Assembly: GCA_932521025.1 (NCBI GenBank) | Contig: OW051472.1 | Location: 8,742,001 to 8,806,000, forward strand | Origin: Oscheius onirici | Lineage: Eukaryota; Nematoda; Chromadorea; Rhabditida; Rhabditidae | DNA length: 64,000 nucleotides | Direction: 5' to 3' | Shown here: positions 56,417-64,000 of the stretch, piece by piece | Numbering within the stretch: the first letter of the stretch is position 1 | Layout of the letters: every line of letters starts with the position of its first letter | Notes under the pieces: generated by a model | Database searches by the model: none | Told to the model about the DNA's origin: nothing | What the model saw: only the letters and a program-made list of their open reading frames with translations | Made by a program: the position numbers and the translations under genes

Positions 56417-57760
56417 CTACATACTGAACAGATCAGGAGAATGCATCGGACCAGCTGAAAAAAAGTGAAATTAGTGCATATCAAGAACAAGTTTTGGCAT
56501 CAAATATTGCTCGCTAAAAACGCGACTCACATGTAAAGTTGTATCTTTTCGGACCGGCCTGTCCCATCATGGTGGCTTTAGAGACGGCTCCTGGAGCACG
56601 ATCGCTGGCGATGGTGAGTGTATGAGTCAGCAGCTAAAATCTATTTTTAACGAATACGAATAGCGTTTACCTCGTTCATAGATCCACACATTTCGGTCAT
56701 TTTGGAAAGAAGAACTGCAACGTTGACATCTTCTTCTTGTCGGTCGGAAGAGGCTGAGAAATCTTCAGGATGGAGTCTCGTGACCATTTGACACAGCTTG
56801 TTCGCCTCACGCGTGATGTCACTGTTTTGAGGGAGACGGCCTTCCGTTACAGCTACGAGATAGTCACGAATAAGCTGAGATAGCAATGAAGATAAGTCAA
56901 TTATAAAACTGACCTTTACACGATTGACCAACATAGAGACGGCATTGTTATTGGAGCGAATAGTTTTGGCGATTTCGCTGTCTTTTGCAGTTCCAAATCG
57001 TGATGAGAATCTGTAAATGAAGAAATAAACACGATGCAAAAGATCATCAACCTGTTTACGTGTTCGACTCCGATACGTTCACTTTCTTCGGAGACCAAGG
57101 TCCAGGGAATCGAACGAAGGCCTTGTCCATCTGTGCCGGCATTCTCCCAGATAGTTACAGGCAGCTTGGTACAATTTCCCTCGCTGCTCTTCGTGTCCAG
57201 CTTCAAGAAGACGGCTGATTCGGCGACACTGCACATGAATTTGTGAACGGCCTCTTCAGCTGCAGTTGGAGCTCCGTCTCCGGTTGCATACCAGCCAATT
57301 ATGTCAAGCTCTGGGAAGACTTCCTTGACTAAAAATGCCTATTTGTGGGAAAGAATCTTCAGCCTACATTGAAGATCTCGCTGCGTGAGAAATTCGTGAT
57401 TAACTGTAGGACAGCCGGCCTGGTCAAACATTTTGAGCTCGAAGCTGTTGATAATTTCCAGATGACGGCCTTCATGTCTGCCGAGAAGAGCTCCAAATAC
57501 CTGAAGATCGAATAAACATGAAAATAGAATAAACATGAAAATCGTACCGATTGTCCGAGTTTGCTCGGACATTGGACTTTTGTACGGGTCCAGTGATCGC
57601 TAATGTTTAGAATGACGAGCGGATGGAGCTGGCCGTCTGTATCCTGCAATTTTTGCGATAGATATTGAAGCAAGGCCTGAATTACCTGTGTCAGGGTGGG
57701 ACAAACCATCGAAGTTGCCCCCTCATCGACCACCATCGGCTCTCCAGACGTTTCGGCCAT
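56417..57760 (-). CDS. COPS6: COP9 signalosome subunit 6 (MPN- domain)
   Basis: The ATG at 57760 begins MAETSGEPMVVDEGATSMVC. The MPN domain has LHPLVILNISDHWTRTKVQ, VFGALLGRHEGRHLEIINSF and FPELDIIGWYATGDGAPT. It lacks the JAMM zinc residues, as expected for CSN6. The C-terminal helices contain SSRFGTAKDSEIAKTIRSNN, LIRDYLVAVTEGRLPQNSDI and KMTEMCGSMNE. The end is MMGQAGPKRYNFTSGPMHSP DLFSM, stop at 56417-56419. It partners CSN5 in the deneddylase complex that acts on cullin-RING ligases. ATG 57760 is chosen because it precedes the typical acidic start. A codon four residues upstream has no support. Confidence 0.92.
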
Positions 57761-58232
57761 TATTTTCTGCAAATAAAGATTGTGTACCGCTTAAAAAAGA
57801 AAAGCAGAGAGGAAAACGGATACATCAGCGGTTTTCAAAAAATGAGCTTGATGATACGCAGAGGCAGTTACCGTAACAAAAAAAAACAAATGCGGGAACT
57901 CAGCGCATTGATTTCTGTAGCTCACTCCTGAAATAACCAATTTCAACGTTTTAAGGGCAACGTTTTGCTTTGATCACACGAAACACGATTTTGCTCATAA
58001 CTCTTCAGGGTTGCATCGTACGAAAAAGTTGGCAACTTCAATAATTTTTTTATCGGAAAGACAAACAGTTTGCTGTTTGGAAAACGCTTTTTGACTTTGG
58101 GATCACCCCTAAACTGCAAAAGGATGGCGCTGTGGGTTTATTTTTAACAAAAAAATGTCCACCGCGAGAAAATCTTCGATCCGAATCTTTCTGACCAGTG
58201 TGCATGTACCGCGTTCGTGCAGCACAGATCAC

Positions 58233-58840
58233 CGAATGAAGAACTGAAAATTTGACCGTTCGATACAAATGATCCACTGCTTCTTTATCCAGATTGCCGT
58301 CAGCATTGAAAAGAACCTGGCAGTGAACCCTTCCTATCTTGCTCAATTCTTCTCGCAGTCGCATATAGTAGTCGTCAGAAGAGATCCAATGACTATTTGT
58401 GTTGGAAACATACACCTGGTGAAAGAAGTATCCTCTGAGTCCCTCAGCATTGACTTGAGAGCGTCTAACCGTCTTATACGCCACATTTTGAAAAACTTCA
58501 AACTCTCTCTGAACATACTTGTAAAAAATCTTAAACAAGTGAACAACCTCGTCTCCAATACAGAGAGCTACATTTTCCAGACCATCATCCCGCTGGCAAT
58601 TCGTAAACTTTCGATGTTGTTGTCGATGAAGGCAAAAAGACTATTACAAGTTTTGCGGAGTCGAGTAAACGGTAGATGTCTGAATTGTTACGAAAAACAA
58701 TAGCATACATGAAGCTCACAGCGACAGTTTTATCTTGTGAAAGCCTACCTTTTGAATACATCGGAGAAGAGGTTTGTCGGGAAGTTGAGTCAGCATATTT
58801 TCGAGCTGCTCTGAAAATCGGTTCTTGTCGAAAAATCTAA
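58233..58840 (-). CDS. Unrecognised multi-exon protein (fragment or short gene)
   Basis: Exons can be joined in frame. One near 58800-58754 reads ARKYADSTSRQTSSPMYSKR, followed by a short exon DIYRLLDSAKL. A 360-nt exon at 58233-58592 then reads RDDGLENVALCIGDEVVHLF, FKIFYKYVQREFEVFQNVAY, AEGLRGYFFHQVYVSNTNSH and GRVHCQVLFNADGNLDKEAV DHLYRTVKFSVLHS, before a GTGATC donor. The composition is protein-like and mixed-charge, but I recognise no family. Neither a start nor a stop is secure. It sits between CSN6 and a Helitron remnant, so it could be a real gene or a captured fragment. Confidence 0.4.
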
Positions 58841-58967
58841 GACATGCGGGAAGCGAAAGCAGTTTGCTACATGGTTGTTAAAAATAATACGTTATCGATT
58901 GTTGCCTAGGAATAAATTAACAATTAAGACGATGCCACAGGGAGAACGATGACACATATTCATCGGT

Positions 58968-59025
58968 AAGGGACTTTTCTTATTTTTTATAAAAATTTTC
59001 TAAGAAAAGTCCCTAACCCCATAAA
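58968..59025. repeat. Hairpin (TAAGGGACTTTTCTTA)
   Basis: GTAAGGGACTTTTCTTA and TAAGAAAAGTCCCTAAC flank an AT-rich 18-nt spacer. It lies on the 3' side of the minus-strand Helitron coding remnant. It could be the subterminal hairpin of that element, but no clear CTRR end follows. Confidence 0.5.
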
Positions 59026-59124
59026 TGTAGTTCCTGTGGATCAACAGTAAAGTTCAAGAAAAACTTTGCCATTGGGACTATGTTGCAGTTGAAACTGACC
59101 AGCCGTTGAAATTGACCGGAAATT

Positions 59125-59215
59125 CATTATTTTGGGTCGAGGACTTTATGTAGAAAATATTTCTACATAAAGTCGGGGTGTGTACTTTATGTAGAATTTT
59201 TTTTTACATAAAGTC
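59125..59215. repeat. Two tandem hairpins built on ACTTTATGTAGAA
   Basis: GGACTTTATGTAGAAA/TTTCTACATAAAGTC is followed by ACTTTATGTAGAATTTTT/TACATAAAGT. The words are the same in both hairpins, suggesting a local duplication at the end of the Helitron coding remnant. Confidence 0.55.
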
Positions 59216-60524
59216 CACCCCCTACTTTATGTTGAAATATATGAGCTAAAGCTCTTCTATCCACAATGGCCGACTTGTTGCCGTTGCTTTTGATCAGAAC
59301 CTTGACACCGTCCATAGTTCTGGCTCGGGATAAGACGACGTAAAGTTGTCCATGACTGAAGACGTCCTGAGGCAGAAAGAAGCCAACCTTGTTGAATGAT
59401 TGCCCTTGCGACTTATTTACCGTCATGGCAAGTGCAAGTTTGAGTGGGAACTGCATGCGTCTCAGCACGAAGGACATGCCAGAATGTCTGACTCGAAAGA
59501 CTTCTATAAATAAGCTAACATTTCTCCTTGTTGGAAAATAGCTCGATCCGGGATGACAGTCAATTCGCCTTTCCTGGGGCCATTATTAAATGCACATTTG
59601 ATGCTGTAATTTCCATCAAATTCTACAACCTGTAGTCTTGTCCCGTTGCAGAGTCCCCTCGAGACATTCAGATTTCTTAGCAACATCACGATACATCCGA
59701 TTGTCATCTTGAGGCGATGAGGAGGCAAGCTTGTTGGATTGAGAGAGTTTAGAAATTCGTCTGGATAGGACAGCTGATCACTCTGACTCTCCTTCTCGAT
59801 CATATCGACACTGAAGGACACGCGTTCCGCTCCGGACATCTGATCAAGGACGAATTGGTTCATCTTGTCGACATTGACGTTGAGAGGACAGAGGATGGCT
59901 CTCTCGCTTATACGATTCGGATTGTCAAAAACTCCTTCGAAGACCTCTTGAACCAAAGTTCCGGAACTCAGCATTGCCTGTGGAATGTGAATCTTGTCCT
60001 CCGCATCCTTGACAATCTTGTTTTCACCGACATCGAGTAGAAACTTTTTGAAGCTAGCGGAATTATTGGCTGCTCTCATATTCTCGGTCAATGTGATCCG
60101 GGTGAAGGAGTTGAACAGACTTTGAGGCAGCACAAAAAAGGTTCATATCCGCAAATCTTATTTGGAATTGGCAGCACCTAAATTAAAACTGTTACAGAAG
60201 ACTAAAGTATACAAACCTGGCGAAAATCGCCTCCCATTAATATGGTTTTACCTCCAAAAGGAATCGTCAATACTTGCTGATTCTCTTCGTGACTGCCAGA
60301 GCTATGACGCTGTTCGATTTTCCGTGAAGCTCGAACGCGAACAGTCGATGGAAGGCTTCGGGAGGGCATAGATATCGAGCATCCAAAAACTCTTCCACCT
60401 CGTTAACAATACCTCCGTTCAAGTCGCGATGTTCTTGTTGAAGACGGAGTCTAGAGCGATCACTTCCCTTGTATACATACATAAAGCTTCCGACAGACAG
60501 ACTTCTGAATCCTTCCCTAGTCAA
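59187..60524 (-). mobile_element. Helitron remnant: internally deleted, frameshifted Rep/helicase C-terminus
   Basis: The minus strand opens with VNEVEEFLDARYLCPPEAFH, then FELHGKSNSVIALAV, typical of the region before the Helitron helicase. A one-nt shift leads to HEENQQVLT, joined at once to IPFGGKTILMGGDFRQ (helicase motif II/III region). It passes through a small intron to VLPIPNK. Further blocks are ITLTENMRA, LCPLNVNVDKMN, CIVMLLRNLNVSRGLCNGTR and, after another frame change, MQFPLKLALAMTVNKSQGQS with FSHGQLYVVLSRAR. The stretch holding the Walker A motif between HEENQQ and PFGGKT is missing, as is the whole Rep nuclease. It is therefore a dead, deleted copy. Confidence 0.88.
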
Positions 60525-60629
60525 CCGATCTCTTTTGATCCCTTCCTCAGTTAACCGGTCCCTCCTAATCCCCTAGCGGTTACCCTGACTCTATTTGCTA
60601 CTCAAAATATTTTAGCAAAAATATTTGGC

Positions 60630-60705
60630 AAAGAGAGGAGTCGAACCCGGGTCGTCTGGGTAACAGCGACGACTCTTAACAATACACTAAAATTTCAGGT
60701 CAAAC
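60630..60705 (-). repeat. tRNA-like sequence
   Basis: On the minus strand TTTTAGTGTATTGTTAAG (A-box-like) precedes CCGGGTTCGACTCC, a perfect B box, with an 11-nt-loop stem GTCGTC/GACGAC between. The anticodon arm geometry is wrong and the acceptor stem unclear, so this is probably a tRNA-derived retroposon or a pseudogene. Confidence 0.5.
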
Positions 60706-60764
60706 AAACAAAAAACACATCCACACAGAGTCCACGACAGACACCATTTCGCTTTAGATAGTTT

Positions 60765-60925
60765 AGATCCGAACAGAGGGATTTGCGTTCACAATTAAGG
60801 GGAAAGGAGTTATTAGTAACAAGTTCAGATAAGTCACTATTGGGATACGAAGACTGCTTTTGCAGTCGGTAGTTCCGATACAGAAACTGATTTCAAGTGG
60901 TTCAGGACAAGGAATAAATGGGGGG
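60765..60925. repeat. Dispersed repeat family R1, copy d
   Basis: ACAGAGGGATTTGCG, ACAATTAAGGGGAAAGGAG, AGTAACAAGTTCAGATAAGTC, TGATTTCAAGTGGTTCAGG and ACAAGGAATAAATGGGGGG match R1 copies b and c. It ends exactly where PSMD3 similarity begins. Confidence 0.65.
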
Positions 60926-60929
60926 AATG

Positions 60930-61306
60930 CAACTGCGGCTCCGTGGTACGGTAAATATCAGCAGTCTCCGAGCTCTGCATATAGCGCAGGCCGTCCTTTG
61001 TATCGCCGGTGATGGCGGCATCAATGGCTCCGTCCGCAATGGCCTTGGCAACCATGTATTCCGTGTCGACCTCGTTCTGCAGCTGAAGTTTCTTATCAAT
61101 GTCCTGAAAAATCTGGATTAAAAATGTTGGGAATAAAGCTACCTTGATGGTGATGCGAGAGTAAGCGACGGAGTTCTGCTTCACAGCCGTCTTGATGACA
61201 TTCTGGCGGAGACAGGCAATCAGGGTCAGAGTCTCGTCCTTCTCGTAGACAGCCGAATACTGGTTGAGGACCTTGTTGAAGAGGGCCAGGTTTCCGAGAC
61301 GGACGG
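60930..61306 (-). pseudogene. PSMD3: Isolated two-exon fragment of proteasome subunit PSMD3 (Rpn3)
   Basis: Exon 61143-61306 (RLGNLALFNKVLNQYSAVYE, LIACLRQNVIKTAVKQNSVA, YSRITIK) joins through a 39-nt intron to exon 60930-61103 (DIDKKLQLQNEVDTEYMVAK, AIADGAIDAAITGDTKDGLR, SSETADIYRTTEPQ). The reading frame is open and well conserved with the PCI region of the 26S proteasome lid subunit. The remaining C-terminal exon and all upstream exons (about 350 residues) are missing. Homology stops at repeat R1d on one side and at an intron acceptor on the other. Probably a duplicated or captured fragment next to the Helitron remnant, though an assembly gap cannot be excluded. Confidence 0.75.
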
Positions 61307-61571
61307 CTGAAATTTAAACGTTTTTGTCAGAAAAGAAGGCTGAACGAATGGAAACGAACGAACTTTGTACTAATATTGTAGCTGCTACTCCTCAGTTCAA
61401 ATTTTTGGCACCCGAGCAGACCTCGCAACTTATTTTTCTGTGTTTATCTCGAAGTATTTTCCTCTTGTTTTGTTTTTCCAGTTAAGCCTGCTCTATAAAC
61501 TGACCGAATTTGTTGCAATAAAGCGTGAGTCGCGTTAGTTACAACTTCCTTACTCATTAACCATTTTTCAG

Positions 61572-61652
61572 GATCTGCCACAGAGGGGCCGACTAACTCT
61601 ACGTGACGGAGCGATGACCATCGCGGTCGGAAAGGTCCTCAAGGTTATCTAG
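61572..61652 (+). pseudogene. Isolated last exon of a translational GTPase (eRF3/GSPT- or HBS1-like)
   Basis: TTTTTCAG is followed by a 27-codon frame DLPQRGRLTLRDGAMTIAVG KVLKVI and a stop. It matches the C-terminal beta-barrel end of eRF3-type GTPases (GRFTLRD..TIA.GKV). An AATAAA lies at 61690-61695. No upstream exons of such a GTPase are visible in the window. It stands 265 bp from the PSMD3 fragment, in the opposite orientation. Confidence 0.6.
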
Positions 61653-61799
61653 ATTTATTGAACCTCATTTTTAACTATATTTAAAATTGAATAAAGCTAC
61701 ATTTCTGTGTAACATTTAGCTCATTTTAGGCGCTCTCAGACTTCAAAAAGAGCAAATGGCGTAGTTGGTTTAAAGGAAGCCTTCGGCTATGCCGGAATG

Positions 61800-62225
61800 C
61801 CGGAAACGCTGCAGGACCAATTGTCATTGGTCCCGTCACGATCATGCATATTTTTCATTTTTCGACGCTTTCCACTCGTTTTTTTCGTTTTCAAACCATG
61901 TTTAATCGATTCCGCATCAAATTTTACACCAGTTATGTCTATTCCGACATCGAAATTGCTGTGCTTAGCAAAGAACAAAATAGGAAAGAACAGAAACGCT
62001 GTTTTTGCCTTTTCCTTCCAGTTTTATTGGATTTGTGTTTTCGGAGTATACTTATCTGATGTAAAATTTGATGCCGAATCGATTAGACATGGTTTGGAAA
62101 CAAAAAAAAATGTGTGTAAAACGTCGAAAACGCGAAAATAAAATTTTTGAGATGAGATCGCGTTGGGACCCGCTGTAATCGTGACGGAACCCGTGCAATT
62201 GGTCTCACAGCGATTTTTCGAAGCC
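61800..62225. repeat. Foldback element with about 120-bp diverged inverted arms
   Basis: The left arm has CGCTGCAGGACCAATTGTC, GTCCCGTCACGAT, TTTTCGACG and TTCAAACCATGTTTAATCGA TTC. It is answered in reverse complement by GAATCGATTAGACATGGTTTGG, CGTCGAAAA, ATCGTGACGGAACC and CAATTGGTCTCACAGCG. The arms are diverged, so the insertion is older than the MITEs with perfect ends. Confidence 0.65.
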
Positions 62226-62697
62226 GGACACACGCTTTAAAGCGGCGGGGGCGAATCCGACGCACTTCGCGCGGCAATTCAAAATATTTCACTGAAGGAA
62301 TCATCAAAAAATGGGATTTATGGCCATTTTTTGTGATTTTCTTCCGAGATTTCACTTCAAAACGAGCATTACATCGATTATCAAACGACAGAACACGAAA
62401 AGTGAACATAAACAACAAATGAAAACATAAAAACTCGTGTTTTGCACACAAATGCGAAAAGTGCGTAGTTTCAGGTCATTTTCTTCCATTATCTTTCAGT
62501 TTTGCTATAATCAAGCATGTGCGCTGGACCGGTCCGTTTTTCAAATTGGACCGCGCCGGTCCGGTCCGCCTGCCGCCATTCAAAAATTGGACCTTTACCA
62601 AAATCTTCATTTTTTCGTCATTTTTAGTAAAAAAAAATGTCACTCTGTTCGCAGTCCTAGACTCTCCAAAACTACCAAAGTCATAAGAAGGTATCGC

Positions 62698-62741
62698 ACT
62701 TGCTTTTCCTATTTCGACAAGTCGAAATAGGAAAAGCAAGT
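62698..62741. repeat. Perfect 21-bp palindrome with 2-nt centre
   Basis: ACTTGCTTTTCCTATTTCGA C is directly followed by AA and its exact complement. Cruciform-capable; no gene assigned. Confidence 0.75.
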
Positions 62742-62779
62742 ACAAAAGAGCAACATTCATCGGATCTTCACAAATCTCC

Positions 62780-62885
62780 CGTAATAATTGCCAATTAGAG
62801 CTTCAGACAGACAGACACACAGAGACGAGAGAGCAATTTGAAATGGACAAGGTTGGCAACGCCCTTCCAAGGCTAAAGTATAAAT
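62780..62885. repeat. R1-related repeat, inverted partial copy
   Basis: AATTGCCAATTAGAGCTTCAGACAGACAGA and CAACGCCCTTCCAAGGCTAAA are the reverse complement of the R1 start (TTTAATTGGCAA, GTCTGTCTGTC) and its TTTAGCCCTGGAAGGGCGTTG tail. The middle is missing. Confidence 0.55.
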
Positions 62886-62889
62886 TCAC

Positions 62890-63639
62890 GACTTCCCTCT
62901 GTCACGGAGCCCTAGTCGTGGTTTCCTTCTAATTCCTCCTTTGTTACTCTCCTCCCGGCACTCTCCCTGACCCCCAAAGAAACTACCAAAATTTTAACCC
63001 GCTCCCAAGCCTAATTTCAAAGTGTAGTACCGGAACAGGTCGCCCGGCCCTAGCTTTAGTGAGTCTCAGTCCAACTGTCCCTTCCCTTCTCCCCTTGTCA
63101 TTCTGTTCCAGTCACAGTCCCTCTAAGAGAGTGTCAGAATCCAGATGGCTTTGTTGTTTTCGATACGGACTAGTGCCAGCTGATGTGATCCTGAGATTGC
63201 GGGAGATCTCGTCGATGGTGATGGCGGTTGTACCACGAGTGTGGATGTCCCAAGGAAGGATATCCATGCTTGTACGCATGTAATCTGACCACCTCTATTT
63301 TGTGTCTCGGTTTACAGACCGGCAATCTGAAAAACCAAGCCACCCACCTGTCCATCCCTCCACGGCGTTTAACGATAATACAAATCGCGTGCTATCTTTT
63401 TTTGCACCATTCGAGGGAATTTTGTGAGAAATGCTACCACGCCCGTTTTGCAAAATATTTAGCCTTGTCAGTTTTCCACTTGATCGATGGTACTCCGAAG
63501 CAAGATGTAATAAGTTGTAACTTGCCGAGTGATTAGGCATTTTGCAGTGAACGCGTTTTGTTCTTCCTGTGATAGTGAGGTTGAAAAAATAGTGAGTGAC
63601 AACTGGCAGCATAAGCTACCGAATAGGAGTATTAACATT
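62890..63639. other. Intergenic region, no gene seen
   Basis: Short frames on both strands (63059-63283, 63170-63355, 63228-63536) overlap one another and show no family similarity. A cysteine-containing plus frame near 63228 (YHECGCPKEGYPCLYACN) is the only slightly protein-like stretch. Confidence 0.45.
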
Positions 63640-64000
63640 TTATTGTAACAGTGCGTTAGAATGATAAACACGTGAAGGATCTTTAGGCAGCTGGCGATAT
63701 TCCCATAAGAGTTCGCCAAAAGCAATGGGATCGATCATTGAGTCCGGATCTCCGGGATAAGAGGAATAATCGAAAGGAGCAGAAGAGATATACTCTTCCT
63801 GATCAGTTTGGATCAAATCAGATAGAGAGCAAATATTGGTGAAAATCCGGATGACTTTTTCCTCGGAAGTATGCGGATAAGATAAAATGAGATACACACC
63901 ATCCGGATTGGGTACAAAAATTAGTCGGCCCCGCATAGTTGAGATAGCCGTAGATCCACTAGAAGCTGTAATTCTCCTAAGCTGCTCTCCATCAAGTTGG
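63640..64000 (-). CDS. Partial unrecognised protein, C-terminal end (continues beyond window)
   Basis: The frame is open from the window edge (QLDGEQLRRITASSGSTAIS) through RGRLIFVPNPDGVYLILSYP, VIRIFTNICSLSDLIQTDQE, DYSSYPGDPDSMIDPIAFGE and LLWEYRQLPKDPSRVYHSNA to a stop at 63640-63642. The composition is convincingly coding (acidic, aromatic, no low complexity). I do not recognise the family. The start lies to the right of the window. Confidence 0.6.
   Translation of the reverse strand, partial: QLDGEQLRRITASSGSTAISTMRGRLIFVPNPDGVYLILSYPHTSEEKVIRIFTNICSLSDLIQTDQEEYISSAPFDYSSYPGDPDSMIDPIAFGELLWEYRQLPKDPSRVYHSNALLQ

Noticed and set aside
58269-58703. 144-residue plus-strand frame
   Set aside because: Lies opposite the better-supported minus-strand exon 58233-58592. 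No domain recognised.
58968-59025. Helitron 3' terminus
   Set aside because: The hairpin is suitable, but no CTRR end lies 10-12 nt after it on the minus strand, so the boundary is not called.
60630-60705. Functional tRNA gene on the minus strand
   Set aside because: Perfect B box, but the anticodon arm has a loop of the wrong size and no clear acceptor stem.
1-64000. CRISPR arrays, bacterial operons, rRNA genes
   Set aside because: None seen. The intron-rich gene structure is eukaryotic, and the tandem GACTCG arrays lack regular spacer/repeat spacing and sit inside MITEs.

Overview
This window is eukaryotic and animal. It holds about twenty multi-exon protein genes with short GT-AG introns (many of 35-60 nt), AATAAA poly(A) signals and no operon-like bacterial layout. 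A secreted IgGFc-binding-domain/mucin protein, multi-PAN/TSP1 proteins, a UNC-1/MEC-2-type stomatin, an RMD-family protein and two TAF6 paralogues, with very compact introns, suggest a nematode or a similarly compact-genome ecdysozoan. The sequence alone does not place it further. All gene models were spliced by eye from reading frame, splice consensus and family similarity, so spans are firmer than individual exon edges.

Layout. 0.5-9.1 kb: two extracellular multi-domain genes on the minus strand (IgGFc-binding/mucin with a GPI-type tail; PAN + thrombospondin repeats), their introns full of repeats. 9.5-14.8 kb: an RTE retroposon relic, a PP1 glycogen-targeting subunit (+), an SLC25A51-like mitochondrial NAD carrier (-) and an intronless ABHD12-like lipase (+). 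16.2-23.6 kb: one stomatin gene with three phase-matched alternative first exons spread over 4 kb, its 5' introns hosting a 951-bp Tc1-type foldback element and a 210-bp hAT-like MITE. 24.4-32.7 kb: a rhodopsin-like GPCR carrying an almost pristine MITE, then TIMM9, a kynurenine aminotransferase and a 14-3-3 gene with two duplicated, evidently mutually exclusive exons. 34.9-40.2 kb: an RMDN-like gene and a glutamine-rich nuclear protein. 40.2-46 kb: gene-poor, with an RTE fragment and tRNA-like sequences.

46-57.8 kb is dense housekeeping sequence: two tandem TAF6 paralogues, signal peptidase subunit SPCS2, a UAP56-binding mRNA export factor, mitochondrial intermediate peptidase and COP9 subunit CSN6. 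58.2-62.9 kb is a mobile-element zone. It has an unrecognised gene fragment, an internally deleted Helitron helicase, isolated exons of PSMD3 and of a GTPase of the eRF3/HBS1 kind, a tRNA-like sequence and foldback repeats. A partial, unrecognised gene runs off the right edge.

The neighbours do not form a single pathway. The main themes are mitochondrial function (SLC25A51, TIMM9, MIPEP, possibly the aminotransferase), transcription and mRNA export (TAF6 pair, Q-rich protein, export factor), and membrane signalling (stomatin, GPCR). The most notable signals are the exon architectures of 14-3-3 and stomatin, and the set of MITEs with intact target-site duplications.
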